Source: CBFFRJ01 sp963530515 (GTDB lineage Bacteria > Pseudomonadota > Gammaproteobacteria > Enterobacterales > Enterobacteriaceae). Taken from it: a stretch of DNA of 64,000 bases. A program made the position numbers and the translations under genes. Shown here one piece after another: positions 55,457-64,000 of the stretch; the stretch's first letter is position 1; each line of letters begins with the position of its first letter. The notes under the pieces are model-generated. The model had not been told where the DNA came from. It searched no databases and saw only the letters and a list, made by a program, of their open reading frames with translations. The stretch covers positions 62,001 to 126,000 of the forward strand of contig CAUSEC010000012.1 in the NCBI GenBank assembly GCA_963530515.1. The letters run 5' to 3'.

Positions 55457-56465
55457 GACGGGCATGGGCCTCCAGCACCTGACGATAGCCGAACAGGCCG
55501 ACTGACCCGCCAGTGTGGATGAACACCACGTTCTCATCCTTGCGGAAGTGGCCTTTACGAATCAGGTCGATAAGCCCGGCAGCACCTTTGCCGGAATAGA
55601 CCGGGTCGAGCAGAATGCCTTCGTGGCGGGCGAAAAGGGTCAGCGCTTCGAGCATACTCTCGGTCGGCAGGCCGTAGCCGTCGCCAACGTAATCGCTGTT
55701 TGCCACCACCGCTTCACGTGGTAACTCACCCGGTACACCGAGCAGCGCCAGGGTCCGCGAGGCCAGATTCCAGACGTTTTCTTCCTGCTTCGCCTTTGGC
55801 GCACGCACGCTGATGCCCAGTACCGGCACCTGGCTGTTCGTTGCGGTAAATCCGGCGACCAGCCCGGCTTGCGTCCCGGTACTGCCCGTGGCGTGAACCA
55901 CATGGTCGATACGCAAACGCAGCTGCGAAGACTGATAGAGCAACTCTTCGGCGCAGGCCACATAGCCCAGGGCACCAATCGGGTTGGAGCCGCCACCGGG
56001 GATGATATAAGGATTATGGCCTTTCTCGCGCAGCGTCGCGGCATACTCTTCCATTGCCTGCTGCATGTCGGTGCCGCCCGGCAGATGCGCCACAATTTCG
56101 CCGCCCAGCAGGTCATCCAGCAGCACGTTGCCCGAACGCTGGTAATCTTCGCCAAAATCGGTGACGCGTTTTTCCAGCAGCACTTTTGCCGTAAGGCCGA
56201 GTTTTGCCGCTCCGGCGATGGTCTGGCGCACGTGGTTCGATTGGGTTGCCCCCTGGGTAATAATCACATCGGCTTTTTTCTCCAGCGCATCCGCCAGCAG
56301 AAATTCCAGTTTGCGGGTTTTATTTCCGCCGCTGGCAAGCCCGGTTGCGTCATCACGCTTGATCCATATTTTCGGACCGCCGAGTAATGCGGAGAGATTA
56401 TTCAGTGGCTCCAGTGGAGTGGGAAAATGGCCGAGTGACAGTCGGGGGAAACGCGCCAGGTGCAT
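55449..56465 (-). CDS. PLP-dependent sulfur amino acid lyase (CuyA / D-cysteine desulfhydrase family)
   Basis: A 338-residue tryptophan-synthase-beta-fold enzyme of the ACC deaminase/D-cysteine desulfhydrase family (COG2515). The PLP lysine is K49 in ASGGNKTRK; the phosphate site and pocket include GATQSNHVRQT, IPGGGSNPIGALGY and HTGGSVGLFGY. As recalled, CuyA (L-cysteate sulfo-lyase) shares GGGSNPxGALGYV and VRAPKxKQEENV, which DcyD lacks. The reaction is therefore probably cysteate to pyruvate, ammonia and sulfite; D-cysteine to pyruvate, ammonia and sulfide is the alternative. The start is ATG 56465 (MHLARFPRLSLG) after AAGGAG. First gene of the 11-gene operon. Confidence 0.88.
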   Translation of the reverse strand: MHLARFPRLSLGHFPTPLEPLNNLSALLGGPKIWIKRDDATGLASGGNKTRKLEFLLADALEKKADVIITQGATQSNHVRQTIAGAAKLGLTAKVLLEKRVTDFGEDYQRSGNVLLDDLLGGEIVAHLPGGTDMQQAMEEYAATLREKGHNPYIIPGGGSNPIGALGYVACAEELLYQSSQLRLRIDHVVHATGSTGTQAGLVAGFTATNSQVPVLGISVRAPKAKQEENVWNLASRTLALLGVPGELPREAVVANSDYVGDGYGLPTESMLEALTLFARHEGILLDPVYSGKGAAGLIDLIRKGHFRKDENVVFIHTGGSVGLFGYRQVLEAHARHG

Positions 56466-56507
56466 GGGATGACTCCTTGCTAAATAAGCGAATAGCTGAT
56501 GGGAGTC

Positions 56508-56535
56508 ACTATACACATCGGATTCTGGCGGCTAA
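56508..56535 (-). promoter_or_regulatory. Candidate promoter of the 11-gene operon
   Basis: A -10-like TATAGT (plus-strand ACTATA, 56508-56513) lies 42 bases before the lyase start. No good -35 is visible, as is common for activator-dependent (for example CysB or Cbl) promoters. No regulator gene lies in the cluster. Confidence 0.35.
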
Positions 56536-56629
56536 TCACCAATAATAAATATCGATTTTCACAATATTGCTAAGCCAGGAAAATAAACGTCTGGAGGGCT
56601 ATGTCTATTACGGGAAGGAATATATTACG

Positions 56630-56668
56630 TTAAAAAAGAATAACCCCTCTGCAAAGAGAGGGGTTATT
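56630..56668 (-). terminator. rnr terminator
   Basis: Minus strand: AATAACCCCTCT, short loop, AGAGGGGTTATT, then CTTTTTTAA. A strong 12-bp stem 21 bases past the rnr stop, separating rnr from the operon downstream. Confidence 0.92.
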
Positions 56669-56688
56669 AGCGGGAATATCAGGCGAAA

Positions 56689-59121
56689 TTATTCAGCGAT
56701 TTTCTTTTTCACTGCACGTTTCGCTTTGGTCGCCGCGGCGATTTTTTGCGTTTTCGCCGACGGTTTTTTCACGCTTTTTTCTTTCTTCGGTTTCGCAGGA
56801 CCTTTCGCTTTACGAAATTCGCTGTCGGGCTCGAAGTTGACTTTCTTACCGGCCTGGCGACGTTTTCCTGCTGGTTTGGCACCCGCCCCTTTCTTCGCGT
56901 TCTCGCGGGCGGTTTTACCCACGTTGCGCGGCCCGCGCTCGCTGGAGATCAGGGAGAAGTCGATTTTACGCTCGTCCATATTGACCGCTTCAACGCGCAC
57001 TTCCACTTTGTCGCCCAGACGGTAAGTCTGGCCGCCCGATTCGCCAATTAAACGCTGGCCAATCTGGTCGAAGCGGTAGTAGTCGTTATCCAGCGTCGAG
57101 ACGTGAACCAGACCGTCGATGAAGAGATCGGTCAGGCGCACGAAGAAGCCAAAGCCAGTCACGCTGGCAATCACGCCAGGGAAAGTGTTGCCGACCTGAT
57201 CCTGCATAAAGTCGCACTTCAGCCAGTCAGAGACTTCACGGGTTGCTTCATCAGCGCGACGCTCGGTCATTGAACAGTGCTGACCCAGTTGCAGCATCTC
57301 TTCCAGGCTGTAGTGCCAGCCGCCGGTCTCGGTACTGTTGCCCGTATGGCCCTCATCTTTCGCCAGCAGATATTTGATGGCGCGGTGCAGCGACAGGTCC
57401 GGGTAACGGCGAATTGGCGAGGTGAAGTGCGCATAAGATTGCAGCGCCAGGCCAAAGTGACCGCGGTTTTCCGGATCGTACACCGCCTGCTTCATGGAGC
57501 GCAGCAGCATGGTTTGCAGCATTTCATGATCCGGGCGATCGGCAATGGATTCCAGCAACGCTGCATAATCCGCAGGCTCAGGCACTTTGCCGCCCGGCAG
57601 TTCGAGGCCCAGCTCCGCCAGTACGGTGCGGAACGACGTAATCGCTTCGGTGGTTGGCTTGTCGTGGATACGGAACAGCGCTGGCTCGTGCTCTTTCTCA
57701 ACGAAACGTGCCGCCGAGATATTCGCAAGGATCATGCACTCTTCAATCAGCTTATGGGCATCATTACGCTGAGTTTGCTCAATGCGCTCAATACGACGCT
57801 CGGCGTTGAAGATAAATTTGGCTTCCTCACTCTCAAACGAGATCCCGCCACGTTCCGCCCGGGAGGCGTCGAGGACTTTGTAGAGGTTGTGCAGCTCTTC
57901 GATATGCTTAACCAGCGGCGCGTACTGCTCACGCAGATCCTGATCGCCCTGCAGAATATGCCAGACCTTGTTGTAGGTCAGCCGAGCATGAGAGCTCATT
58001 ACCGCTTCGTAGAATGTATAGCTCGTCAGGCGTCCTTTGGCGGAAATGGTCATCTCACAGACCATACACAGGCGGTCAACCTGCGGGTTGAGCGAGCAGA
58101 GGCCATTGGAGAGCACTTCCGGCAGCATGGGCACAACCTGCGACGGGAAGTAGACCGAGGTCCCGCGGCCACGCGCTTCATCATCCAGCGGCGTGCCAGG
58201 ACGGACGTAATAGCTGACGTCGGCAATGGCAACCCACAGGCGCCAGCCGCCGCCGCGTTTTTTCTCGCAGTGAACGGCATCATCGAAGTCACGGGCATCT
58301 TCACCGTCGATGGTAACCAGCGGCAGTGCGCGCAGATCGATGCGGCCGATTTTGGCCTCTTCCGGCACCTGTTCTTTCAGCCCGGAAATCTGTTGTTCAA
58401 CCGCTGGCGGCCAGACGTACGGGATTTCGTGGGTGCGCAGCGCCATATCAACGGCCATGCCGGTGCCCATGTTATCGCCCAGCACTTCAACGATTTTGCC
58501 GATGGCTTTGGTGCGACGGGTCGGGCGCTGTGTCAGCTCCACCACCACCACAAAGCCCATGCGCGCGCCCATTGTTTCCTCTGGCGGCACCAGGATGTCA
58601 AAGCTCAGGCGACTGTCATCGGGAACGACAAAGCCCACGCCCGCATCGGTAAAGTAACGGCCAACGATCTGACCTTTTTTCGGCTCCAGAATGCGCACCA
58701 CGCGTGCTTCACGGCGGCCTTTGCGATCGGCACCCAGCGGCTGAGCCAGAATCTGGTCGCCGTGCATGCACAATTTCATCTGTTCGCTGGAGAGATACAG
58801 GTCGTCTTTACGGCCTTCTACGCGCAGGAAACCGAAACCATCGCGGTGACCAATGACCATGCCTTTGAGCAGGTCGAGACGTTCAGGCAGGGCGTAACAC
58901 TGACGGCGGGTGAAGACCAGTTGCCCATCGCGCTCCATGGCGCGCAGACGGCGGCGCAATGCCTCTTGCTGTTCTTCGCCTTCGATATTGAGTTCAACGG
59001 CCAGTTCATCGCGGCTGGCCGGTTTTTCACGTTTGGTGAGGTGTTCGAGGATAAATTCGCGGCTGGGGATAGGATTGGAATATTTTTCAGCTTCGCGTTC
59101 CAGGAAAGGATCGTGTGACAT
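56689..59121 (-). CDS. rnr: Ribonuclease R
   Basis: An 810-residue processive 3'-5' exoribonuclease that degrades structured RNA. Visible in order: N-terminal helix-turn-helix (to about 90), two cold-shock domains, the RNB catalytic domain with GEDARDFDDAVHC (metal-binding aspartates), an S1 domain near 640-725, and a Lys/Ala-rich basic tail. The start is at ATG 59121 (MSHDPFLEREAEKY); the ORF extension is not used. It is 37 bases after nsrR and cotranscribed with it. A strong terminator follows, so readthrough to rlmB is unlikely. Confidence 0.97.
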   Translation of the reverse strand: MSHDPFLEREAEKYSNPIPSREFILEHLTKREKPASRDELAVELNIEGEEQQEALRRRLRAMERDGQLVFTRRQCYALPERLDLLKGMVIGHRDGFGFLRVEGRKDDLYLSSEQMKLCMHGDQILAQPLGADRKGRREARVVRILEPKKGQIVGRYFTDAGVGFVVPDDSRLSFDILVPPEETMGARMGFVVVVELTQRPTRRTKAIGKIVEVLGDNMGTGMAVDMALRTHEIPYVWPPAVEQQISGLKEQVPEEAKIGRIDLRALPLVTIDGEDARDFDDAVHCEKKRGGGWRLWVAIADVSYYVRPGTPLDDEARGRGTSVYFPSQVVPMLPEVLSNGLCSLNPQVDRLCMVCEMTISAKGRLTSYTFYEAVMSSHARLTYNKVWHILQGDQDLREQYAPLVKHIEELHNLYKVLDASRAERGGISFESEEAKFIFNAERRIERIEQTQRNDAHKLIEECMILANISAARFVEKEHEPALFRIHDKPTTEAITSFRTVLAELGLELPGGKVPEPADYAALLESIADRPDHEMLQTMLLRSMKQAVYDPENRGHFGLALQSYAHFTSPIRRYPDLSLHRAIKYLLAKDEGHTGNSTETGGWHYSLEEMLQLGQHCSMTERRADEATREVSDWLKCDFMQDQVGNTFPGVIASVTGFGFFVRLTDLFIDGLVHVSTLDNDYYRFDQIGQRLIGESGGQTYRLGDKVEVRVEAVNMDERKIDFSLISSERGPRNVGKTARENAKKGAGAKPAGKRRQAGKKVNFEPDSEFRKAKGPAKPKKEKSVKKPSAKTQKIAAATKAKRAVKKKIAE

Positions 59122-59158
59122 AGCGGTTCCTCCGTTGTCATCTCTGGTGGCGATTTTT

Positions 59159-59584
59159 TCAGTCCACCAGCAATAATTTGTAAAGCGGTTGATTCTCTTC
59201 AACCAATTCGGCCAGCGTGTAGTTGTCCAGTTCCGTTAGGAAACTTTGCACGGCCTTAGAAAGCGCCTGCTTGAGGCGGCAGGCGGAAGTTATATGGCAA
59301 AATTCACTGCTGCAGTTCACCAGTGAGAGCGGCTCCAGGTCACGCACGACATCACCAATACGAATGTCTTTTGCGGCCCGGCCCAACCGGATCCCACCGT
59401 TTTTTCCCCTGACGGCCATTACATAGCCTTCACGACTAAGTTGATTGATTATTTTGACCATATGATTACGGGACACACCATAAATCTCAGTGACTTCGGT
59501 GATATTCGTCATTTTTCCTTCGGGTAATGACGCCATGTAAATCAACGCACGTAATCCGTAATCGGTGAAACTCGTTAACTGCAC
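59159..59584 (-). CDS. nsrR: Nitric-oxide-sensing repressor NsrR
   Basis: A 141-residue Rrf2-family repressor. The N-terminal winged helix-turn-helix (TDYGLRALIYMA) binds DNA; Cys91, Cys96 and Cys102 hold the Fe-S cluster that NO destroys. It represses NO-defence genes, including ytfE, whose operator is in this same window at 23900-23922. First gene of nsrR-rnr here. Length and cysteine spacing match E. coli NsrR. Confidence 0.97.
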   Translation of the reverse strand: MQLTSFTDYGLRALIYMASLPEGKMTNITEVTEIYGVSRNHMVKIINQLSREGYVMAVRGKNGGIRLGRAAKDIRIGDVVRDLEPLSLVNCSSEFCHITSACRLKQALSKAVQSFLTELDNYTLAELVEENQPLYKLLLVD

Positions 59585-59686
59585 ATCAACCTCAGAAACA
59601 GGGGAAAAGTGAGATACCCGCAGGTATTGACTCTATTGATGATAAACCAGCCAGCAGGAATGCCGCTAATTTATTTGAATGGGAGG

Positions 59687-59725
59687 GGGAAAAAGCAAGA
59701 AGAAGGGGCTTGTCAGACAAGCCCC
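59687..59725 (-). terminator. purA terminator
   Basis: Minus strand: GGGGCTTGTC pairs with GACAAGCCCC, then TTCTTCTTGCTTTTT. It lies nine bases after the purA stop and separates it from nsrR. Confidence 0.85.
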
Positions 59726-59733
59726 TGCGATGA

Positions 59734-61032
59734 TTATGCGTCGAACGGGTCGCGCAGGATCATCGTTTCAGAGCGGTCCGGACCGGTAGAAATGATGTCG
59801 ATCGGCACGCCGGTCAGTTCTTCAATACGTTTGATGTAATCCAGCGCGGTTTGTGGCAAGCCATCGCGGGTTTTCACACCAAAGGTCGTTTCAGACCAGC
59901 CTGGCATTGATTCATAAATCGGCTCAATACCTTCCCAGTTATCAGCAGCCAGCGGAGTGGTCGTGACTTCACGGCCATCAGGCATACGGTAGCCGACGCA
60001 GATTTTCACTTCTTTCAGACCATCCAGCACGTCCAGCTTGGTCAGGCAGAAGCCAGACAGGGAGTTGATCTGCACCGCGCGACGGATCGCAACGATATCC
60101 AGCCAGCCAGTACGACGACGGCGACCGGTGGTAGCACCGAACTCGTTACCCTGTTTGCAGAGGAACTCACCGATGTCATCAAACAGTTCTGTCGGGAACG
60201 GACCTGCACCCACGCGAGTGGAGTAAGCTTTGATGATACCCAGGACGTAATCCACATAACGCGGACCCAGGCCGGAGCCGGTTGCCACGCCACCTGCAGT
60301 GGTGTTGGAGGAGGTTACGTACGGATAGGTACCGTGGTCGATATCCAGCAGCGTACCCTGCGCGCCTTCGAACATCACGAAGTCGCCGCGTTGACGCGCT
60401 TGATCCAGCAGATCGGAAACATCAACAACCATCGCGGTGAGGATGTCGGCAATCGCCATCACATCGTCCAGTACTTTCTGGTAGTCAACGGCTTCTGCTT
60501 TGTAGAAATTCACCAGCTGGAAGTTGTGATATTCCATCACTTCTTTCAGTTTGTCAGCAAAGGTAGCTTTGTCGAACAGGTCGCCTACGCGCAGACCACG
60601 GCGAGCCACTTTATCTTCATAAGCAGGCCCGATACCACGACCGGTGGTGCCGATAGCTTTAGAACCGCGCGCTTTTTCACGTGCTACGTCCAGTGCCACA
60701 TGATAATCAAGGATCAGCGGGCACGCTTCAGACAACAGCAGGCGTTCACGAACCGGGATACCACGGTCTTCCAGACCTTTCATCTCTTTCATCAGCGCAG
60801 CCGGAGACAGCACAACGCCGTTACCGATGATGCTGGTGACGTTTTCGCGAAGAATGCCTGATGGAATAAGATGGAGGACGGTTTTTTCACCGTTGATTAC
60901 GAGAGTATGGCCTGCGTTGTGACCGCCCTGGTAGCGTACAACATATTTAGCCCGTTCAGTCAGAAGATCAACAATCTTCCCTTTACCTTCGTCACCCCAT
61001 TGGGTGCCCAGTACGACGACGTTGTTACCCAT
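59734..61032 (-). CDS. purA: Adenylosuccinate synthetase
   Basis: A 432-residue GTP-dependent ligase that joins IMP and aspartate to adenylosuccinate, the first committed step to AMP. The N-terminal P-loop is GTQWGDEGKGKIVD with catalytic Asp and the partner His in GGHNAGHT. The start is at ATG 61032 (MGNNVVVLGTQWG), the E. coli length; an ATG 14 codons upstream is not conserved. In E. coli it is repressed by PurR; no site was verified here. Confidence 0.97.
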   Translation of the reverse strand: MGNNVVVLGTQWGDEGKGKIVDLLTERAKYVVRYQGGHNAGHTLVINGEKTVLHLIPSGILRENVTSIIGNGVVLSPAALMKEMKGLEDRGIPVRERLLLSEACPLILDYHVALDVAREKARGSKAIGTTGRGIGPAYEDKVARRGLRVGDLFDKATFADKLKEVMEYHNFQLVNFYKAEAVDYQKVLDDVMAIADILTAMVVDVSDLLDQARQRGDFVMFEGAQGTLLDIDHGTYPYVTSSNTTAGGVATGSGLGPRYVDYVLGIIKAYSTRVGAGPFPTELFDDIGEFLCKQGNEFGATTGRRRRTGWLDIVAIRRAVQINSLSGFCLTKLDVLDGLKEVKICVGYRMPDGREVTTTPLAADNWEGIEPIYESMPGWSETTFGVKTRDGLPQTALDYIKRIEELTGVPIDIISTGPDRSETMILRDPFDA

Positions 61033-61136
61033 TTTTTTCAAAATCACCGTTTGCTTAAAAATGGATTCTACCATCGCTTTTTCAGATATACAGCACTTTT
61101 TGACCTCAAAATACGCCGATTGTGCCTATTTTTTGA

Positions 61137-61334
61137 TCAGCCAATCGTTTTCCTCAACATGTAGTAGATCACGATGCCCGCAACCACAAGACCGCCGCCA
61201 AAACGACGCAAAATATTATCCGGCAGCTGGCTCATCGTGGCGATCATTCGGCGCCAGGCGCGCGGATAAAGCATCGGTCCAAGACCTTCCAGCACCAGGA
61301 CCAGGGCCAGTGCGAGCCAGATCGTTGAATTCAT
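61137..61334 (-). CDS. yjeT: Small inner-membrane protein YjeT (DUF2065)
   Basis: A 65-residue protein with two transmembrane helices (LALALVLVLEGLGPML; GGGLVVAGIVIYYML) and a basic connecting loop. Function unknown. It lies between hflC and purA, as in E. coli. A terminator stands between it and hflC, so it may have its own promoter or depend on readthrough. Confidence 0.93.
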   Translation of the reverse strand: MNSTIWLALALVLVLEGLGPMLYPRAWRRMIATMSQLPDNILRRFGGGLVVAGIVIYYMLRKTIG

Positions 61335-61353
61335 TTTTATTCCTTATAAAAGA

Positions 61354-61383
61354 AAACCACCGCTCCGTTGAGAGCGGTGGTTT
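61354..61383 (-). terminator. hflC terminator
   Basis: AAACCACCGCTC pairs with GAGCGGTGGTTT around CGTTGA and ends in TTTTCTTTT on the minus strand. It is 22 bases past the hflC stop. Confidence 0.88.
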
Positions 61384-61405
61384 GAATACTCAAACGAGCC
61401 TGAGT

Positions 61406-62410
61406 TTATCGCGTTGCGTTAGCCGGCGTCTTCATATAACGGAAGAAATCGCTGTCCGGGCTGAGCACCATGACATCCTGGTTGCTCTGGAAGCTATTCT
61501 CGTAAGCACGCAGGCTACGGATAAAGGCGTAGAAGTCAGGATCCTGGCTGAAAGCATCAGCGAACAGCTTCGCCGCTTCGGCATCGCCTTCACCGCGCAG
61601 GATACGGCCCTGGCGCTCAGATTCCGCCAGCGTCTTGGTGACTTCATAGTCCGCGGCTGCACGCAGCTTCTCAGCCTCTTCCTGACCCTGTGAACGGTGA
61701 CGACGGGCTACCGCCTCACGCTCGGCGCGCATACGGTTGTAAATCGCCTCGGACACTTCAACTGGCAGGTTGATCTGCTTGATACGCACGTCAACCACTT
61801 CGATACCCAGCGCAGCCATACTGTTCGGGTTGATCACCGGCACTTTACCGTTAGTCTCCGCCTGAACGCGTTCAGCCGCTTTGGCAATCGCATCATCTGC
61901 TGCCGGCGTTGAAACTTCATCTTCAGTGCCCGCTGTACCAGAGTTCAGCGCATCGCGAACTTCCAGGGTCAGACGACCACGGGAGTCGGTCACAATGTCT
62001 TTCACATCCAGACGACCAATCTCGGAACGCAGACGGTCAGAGAACTTACGTTTCAGCAGCACTTCTGCCTGAGAAACGTCGCCGCCGCCCGTTGCCAGGA
62101 AGTAACGGCTGAAATCGCTGATGCGCCATTTGATATAGGAATCAACGATCAGGTCTTTCTTCTCTTTGGTCACGAAACGGTCGGCCTGGTTATCCATGGT
62201 CTGGATACGTGCATCCAGCGTTTTCACGGACTGAATGAACGGCACCTTGAAGTGCAGACCCGGCTCGTAAATCACCGGGCGTTTGTCGCCATCACGCACG
62301 ACGCTGCTGAACTGGAACTTAATCCCACGCTCGCCTTCTTTCACCACAAAAATCGAGGTATAAAGCGCGACCAGTACGATGACGATGATCGCAATAACTG
62401 ACTTACGCAT
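61406..62410 (-). CDS. hflC: HflC, FtsH-modulating SPFH protein
   Basis: A 334-residue inner-membrane protein with one N-terminal transmembrane anchor (residues 5-22), a periplasmic SPFH/band-7 domain and a C-terminal coiled coil (AEREAVARRHRSQGQEEAEK). With HflK it forms the large cage around FtsH that limits degradation of membrane and lambda CII substrates. It begins two bases after the hflK stop. Confidence 0.97.
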   Translation of the reverse strand: MRKSVIAIIVIVLVALYTSIFVVKEGERGIKFQFSSVVRDGDKRPVIYEPGLHFKVPFIQSVKTLDARIQTMDNQADRFVTKEKKDLIVDSYIKWRISDFSRYFLATGGGDVSQAEVLLKRKFSDRLRSEIGRLDVKDIVTDSRGRLTLEVRDALNSGTAGTEDEVSTPAADDAIAKAAERVQAETNGKVPVINPNSMAALGIEVVDVRIKQINLPVEVSEAIYNRMRAEREAVARRHRSQGQEEAEKLRAAADYEVTKTLAESERQGRILRGEGDAEAAKLFADAFSQDPDFYAFIRSLRAYENSFQSNQDVMVLSPDSDFFRYMKTPANATR

Positions 62411-62412
62411 CC

Positions 62413-63672
62413 TTATTCCCCCTGACGCTGGTAGTCGTTACGCTGCGCGTTAGCACGGCGTTGGTCCATAATGTCACCATCGTTCGAAGAAGGCGTTGTG
62501 TTCGTGCTGGCGCTGCCTGTTGAGGCTGGCGGCAGACGCAGCAGGTTGTTCGCGCCGCTGGTGTCGCCTTTCGCTGCTGGTGCAGAACCGCCTTTCAGCA
62601 TCTGATCCAGCGGCAGAACCATCAGGTTTCCGCCTTTACTGTCGTTAACCAACACTTTGCGGGTGTGGCTCAGCACTTTTTCCATGGTCTCGATATAGAG
62701 ACGCTCACGGGTAATTTCCGGTGCCGCTTTATATTCCGGCAGGATCTTCGCGAAGCGGGCCACTTCACCCTGAGCTTCCAGGATGGTCTGCGTTTTATAC
62801 GCGCGCGCTTCTTCCAGAATACGCTGCGCCTGACCGTTAGCGCGTGGCTGAACTTCGTTGGTGTACGCTTCTGCTTCACGGATGTACTGCTGTTCGTTTT
62901 CACGGGCAGCAATCGCATCGTCAAATGCGGCTTTCACCTCTTCCGGCGGACGCGCAGCCTGGAAGTTGACGTCCAGCAGGGTAATACCCATGTTGTACGG
63001 ACGAATGGTCTCTTCCAGCTCGCGCTGGGTATCGCTACGAATAACGGTACGACCTTCGGTCAGAATACGGTCCATGGTGTATTTACCGATCACACCGCGC
63101 AGGGCGCTGTCGGTCGCCTGACGCAGGCTGTCATCCGCGCTGGTCACGCTAAACAGATAACGCTCAGGATCGGTCACGCGGTACTGCACGTTCATCTCAA
63201 CGCGCACCACGTTTTCGTCAGAAGTCAGCATCACGCCAGAGGCGGCCAGTTCACGGACGGATTCCACGTTTACCGCGGTCACGTCATCAATGAAGGTCGG
63301 CTTCCAGTTCAGACCCGGCTCAACCAGATGGCTGAACTTACCGAAACGGGTGACCACGCCGCGTTCTGCTTCTTTAATGGTGTAGAACCCGCTGGCTGCC
63401 CAGATGATGACTACCGCAGCGGCCACGATGCCCACTACGCGGCCACCCATTGGCGGGCGCGAACTCTGAGTGGAATTGCCACCCGAGCCAGAACCTTTTC
63501 CTCCGCCAAGGCCACCAAGCTTCTTGCTCAGTTTGCGGAAGATATCATCCAGATCCGGCGGCCCCTGCTCGCGACCACCTTTGTTGCCATTTCCCTCAGA
63601 GTTGCCGCCAGGTTTGCTGCTTCCCCACGGGTCGCGGTCTTGTCCGTTATTACCGGGCTGATTCCACGCCAT
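62413..63672 (-). CDS. hflK: HflK, FtsH-modulating SPFH protein
   Basis: A 419-residue partner of HflC. A Gly/Asn-rich cytoplasmic N-terminus (MAWNQPGNNGQDRDPWG) precedes one transmembrane helix near residues 79-97. SPFH domain and coiled coil follow, then a Ser/Thr-rich tail. Cotranscribed with hflC and hflX. Confidence 0.97.
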   Translation of the reverse strand: MAWNQPGNNGQDRDPWGSSKPGGNSEGNGNKGGREQGPPDLDDIFRKLSKKLGGLGGGKGSGSGGNSTQSSRPPMGGRVVGIVAAAVVIIWAASGFYTIKEAERGVVTRFGKFSHLVEPGLNWKPTFIDDVTAVNVESVRELAASGVMLTSDENVVRVEMNVQYRVTDPERYLFSVTSADDSLRQATDSALRGVIGKYTMDRILTEGRTVIRSDTQRELEETIRPYNMGITLLDVNFQAARPPEEVKAAFDDAIAARENEQQYIREAEAYTNEVQPRANGQAQRILEEARAYKTQTILEAQGEVARFAKILPEYKAAPEITRERLYIETMEKVLSHTRKVLVNDSKGGNLMVLPLDQMLKGGSAPAAKGDTSGANNLLRLPPASTGSASTNTTPSSNDGDIMDQRRANAQRNDYQRQGE

Positions 63673-63728
63673 GTATATGCTCCATATTTGTTATGCAAGG
63701 GCGAATTATTCAGGCATCCCCTTTCTGA

Positions 63729-64000
63729 TCAGACGATATAGTCGACCAGCGCAGGTTCTTGTTTACAGAGGCGACGCCAGTCAACGATCGGCATACGCAC
63801 CTGCATCCCCACGCTGCCGTCATCCTCCATCCACTCTTTTTCTATCGCCTGAAGCTGATAAAACCGGCTGCGCAGCCTGCCTTCCTGTGGCGGCAGTCGC
63901 AGCGTGTGCTGAGCTACCTCACCGGAAAGACGTTCTGTCAAAGCCTGGAAAAGCAGTGGCACACCAATACCGGTCTGGGCAGAAAGCCAGACCCGAATCG
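63729..64000 (-). CDS. hflX: GTPase HflX, C-terminal part (cut by window edge)
   Basis: The C-terminal 89 residues of the ribosome-splitting GTPase HflX, entering the window at its right edge. The frame is open from 64000 (IRVWLSAQTGIG) through PLLFQALTERL to VDWRRLCKQEP at the end. This lies C-terminal of the G domain. An internal GTG at 63962 should not be taken as a start. hflK begins 56 bases downstream. Confidence 0.93.
   Translation of the reverse strand, partial: IRVWLSAQTGIGVPLLFQALTERLSGEVAQHTLRLPPQEGRLRSRFYQLQAIEKEWMEDDGSVGMQVRMPIVDWRRLCKQEPALVDYIV

Noticed and set aside
57277..59118. 613-codon open frame on the plus strand opposite rnr
   Set aside because: It is the antisense of a clearly real RNase R gene. 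Long antisense frames are common in GC-rich third-position genes. The translation shows no family pattern and no Shine-Dalgarno.
63729..63962. 77-residue stand-alone gene starting at GTG 63962
   Set aside because: The frame continues without a stop to the window edge and the sequence is the C-terminus of HflX, so this is part of a truncated gene and not a separate one.

Overview
This window is chromosomal DNA from a member of the Enterobacteriaceae. Nearly every core gene aligns by eye with the E. coli segment running from ppa through ytfP-tamAB, cysQ-cpdB, cycA, rpsF-priB-rpsR-rplI and the ula regulon to aidB, rlmB, rnr, nsrR, purA and hflKCX. Third codon positions look GC-rich, and several loci are filled with genes E. 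coli K-12 lacks there. That suggests an Enterobacter, Leclercia or Lelliottia type organism rather than Escherichia, but genus cannot be settled without a search. No rRNA, tRNA, insertion sequence, prophage or CRISPR array was seen.

Layout. 0-4 kb: ppa, then a variable slot holding a chemoreceptor and a TEM/SHV-like class A beta-lactamase. 3.6-12 kb: ytfP, the TamA/TamB export machine, msrA and paeA (ytfL). 12-16.3 kb: an accessory cassette of a LacY-type permease, a GH42 beta-galactosidase and an AraC regulator. 16.3-29 kb: ytfK, ytfJ, cysQ, cpdB, ytfH/qorB, an AraC gene, ytfF, ytfE, cycA, fklB, ytfB and a DMT transporter, with an ERIC and REP-type repeats in between. 29-31 kb: the rpsF-priB-rpsR-rplI ribosomal operon and yjfY. 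31-38 kb: the divergent L-ascorbate genes ulaABCDEF and ulaG, with ulaR. 38-45.5 kb: yjfP, bsmA, yjfN, a second chemoreceptor, aidB, an MHS-type permease and rlmB. 45.6-56.5 kb: an 11-gene accessory operon. 56.7-64 kb: rnr, nsrR, purA, yjeT, hflC, hflK and the 3' part of hflX.

The most interesting region is the 11-gene operon. It reads as one transcript on the minus strand: a PLP lyase most like CuyA (L-cysteate sulfo-lyase) or D-cysteine desulfhydrase, an Asp/Glu-type racemase, a taurine/sulfonate-type ABC transporter (SBP, permease, ATPase), an M20 amidohydrolase and a complete dipeptide-type ABC transporter. Genes overlap or nearly touch almost throughout. No SsuD or TauD monooxygenase is present. 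The likely role is uptake of a sulfur-containing amino acid (cysteate or similar), free or conjugated, and release of its sulfur and nitrogen without oxygen. It sits between rnr and rlmB, which are joined to nsrR in one operon in E. coli, so it splits that operon.

Regulatory signals that can be read directly include sigma-28-like promoters before both chemoreceptors, an NsrR site before ytfE (nsrR itself is also in the window), a CRP-like site before the galactosidase cassette, two identical inverted 15-mers flanking the ula control region, an S6:S18-type leader hairpin before rpsF, and a hairpin that covers the Shine-Dalgarno of an AraC gene.
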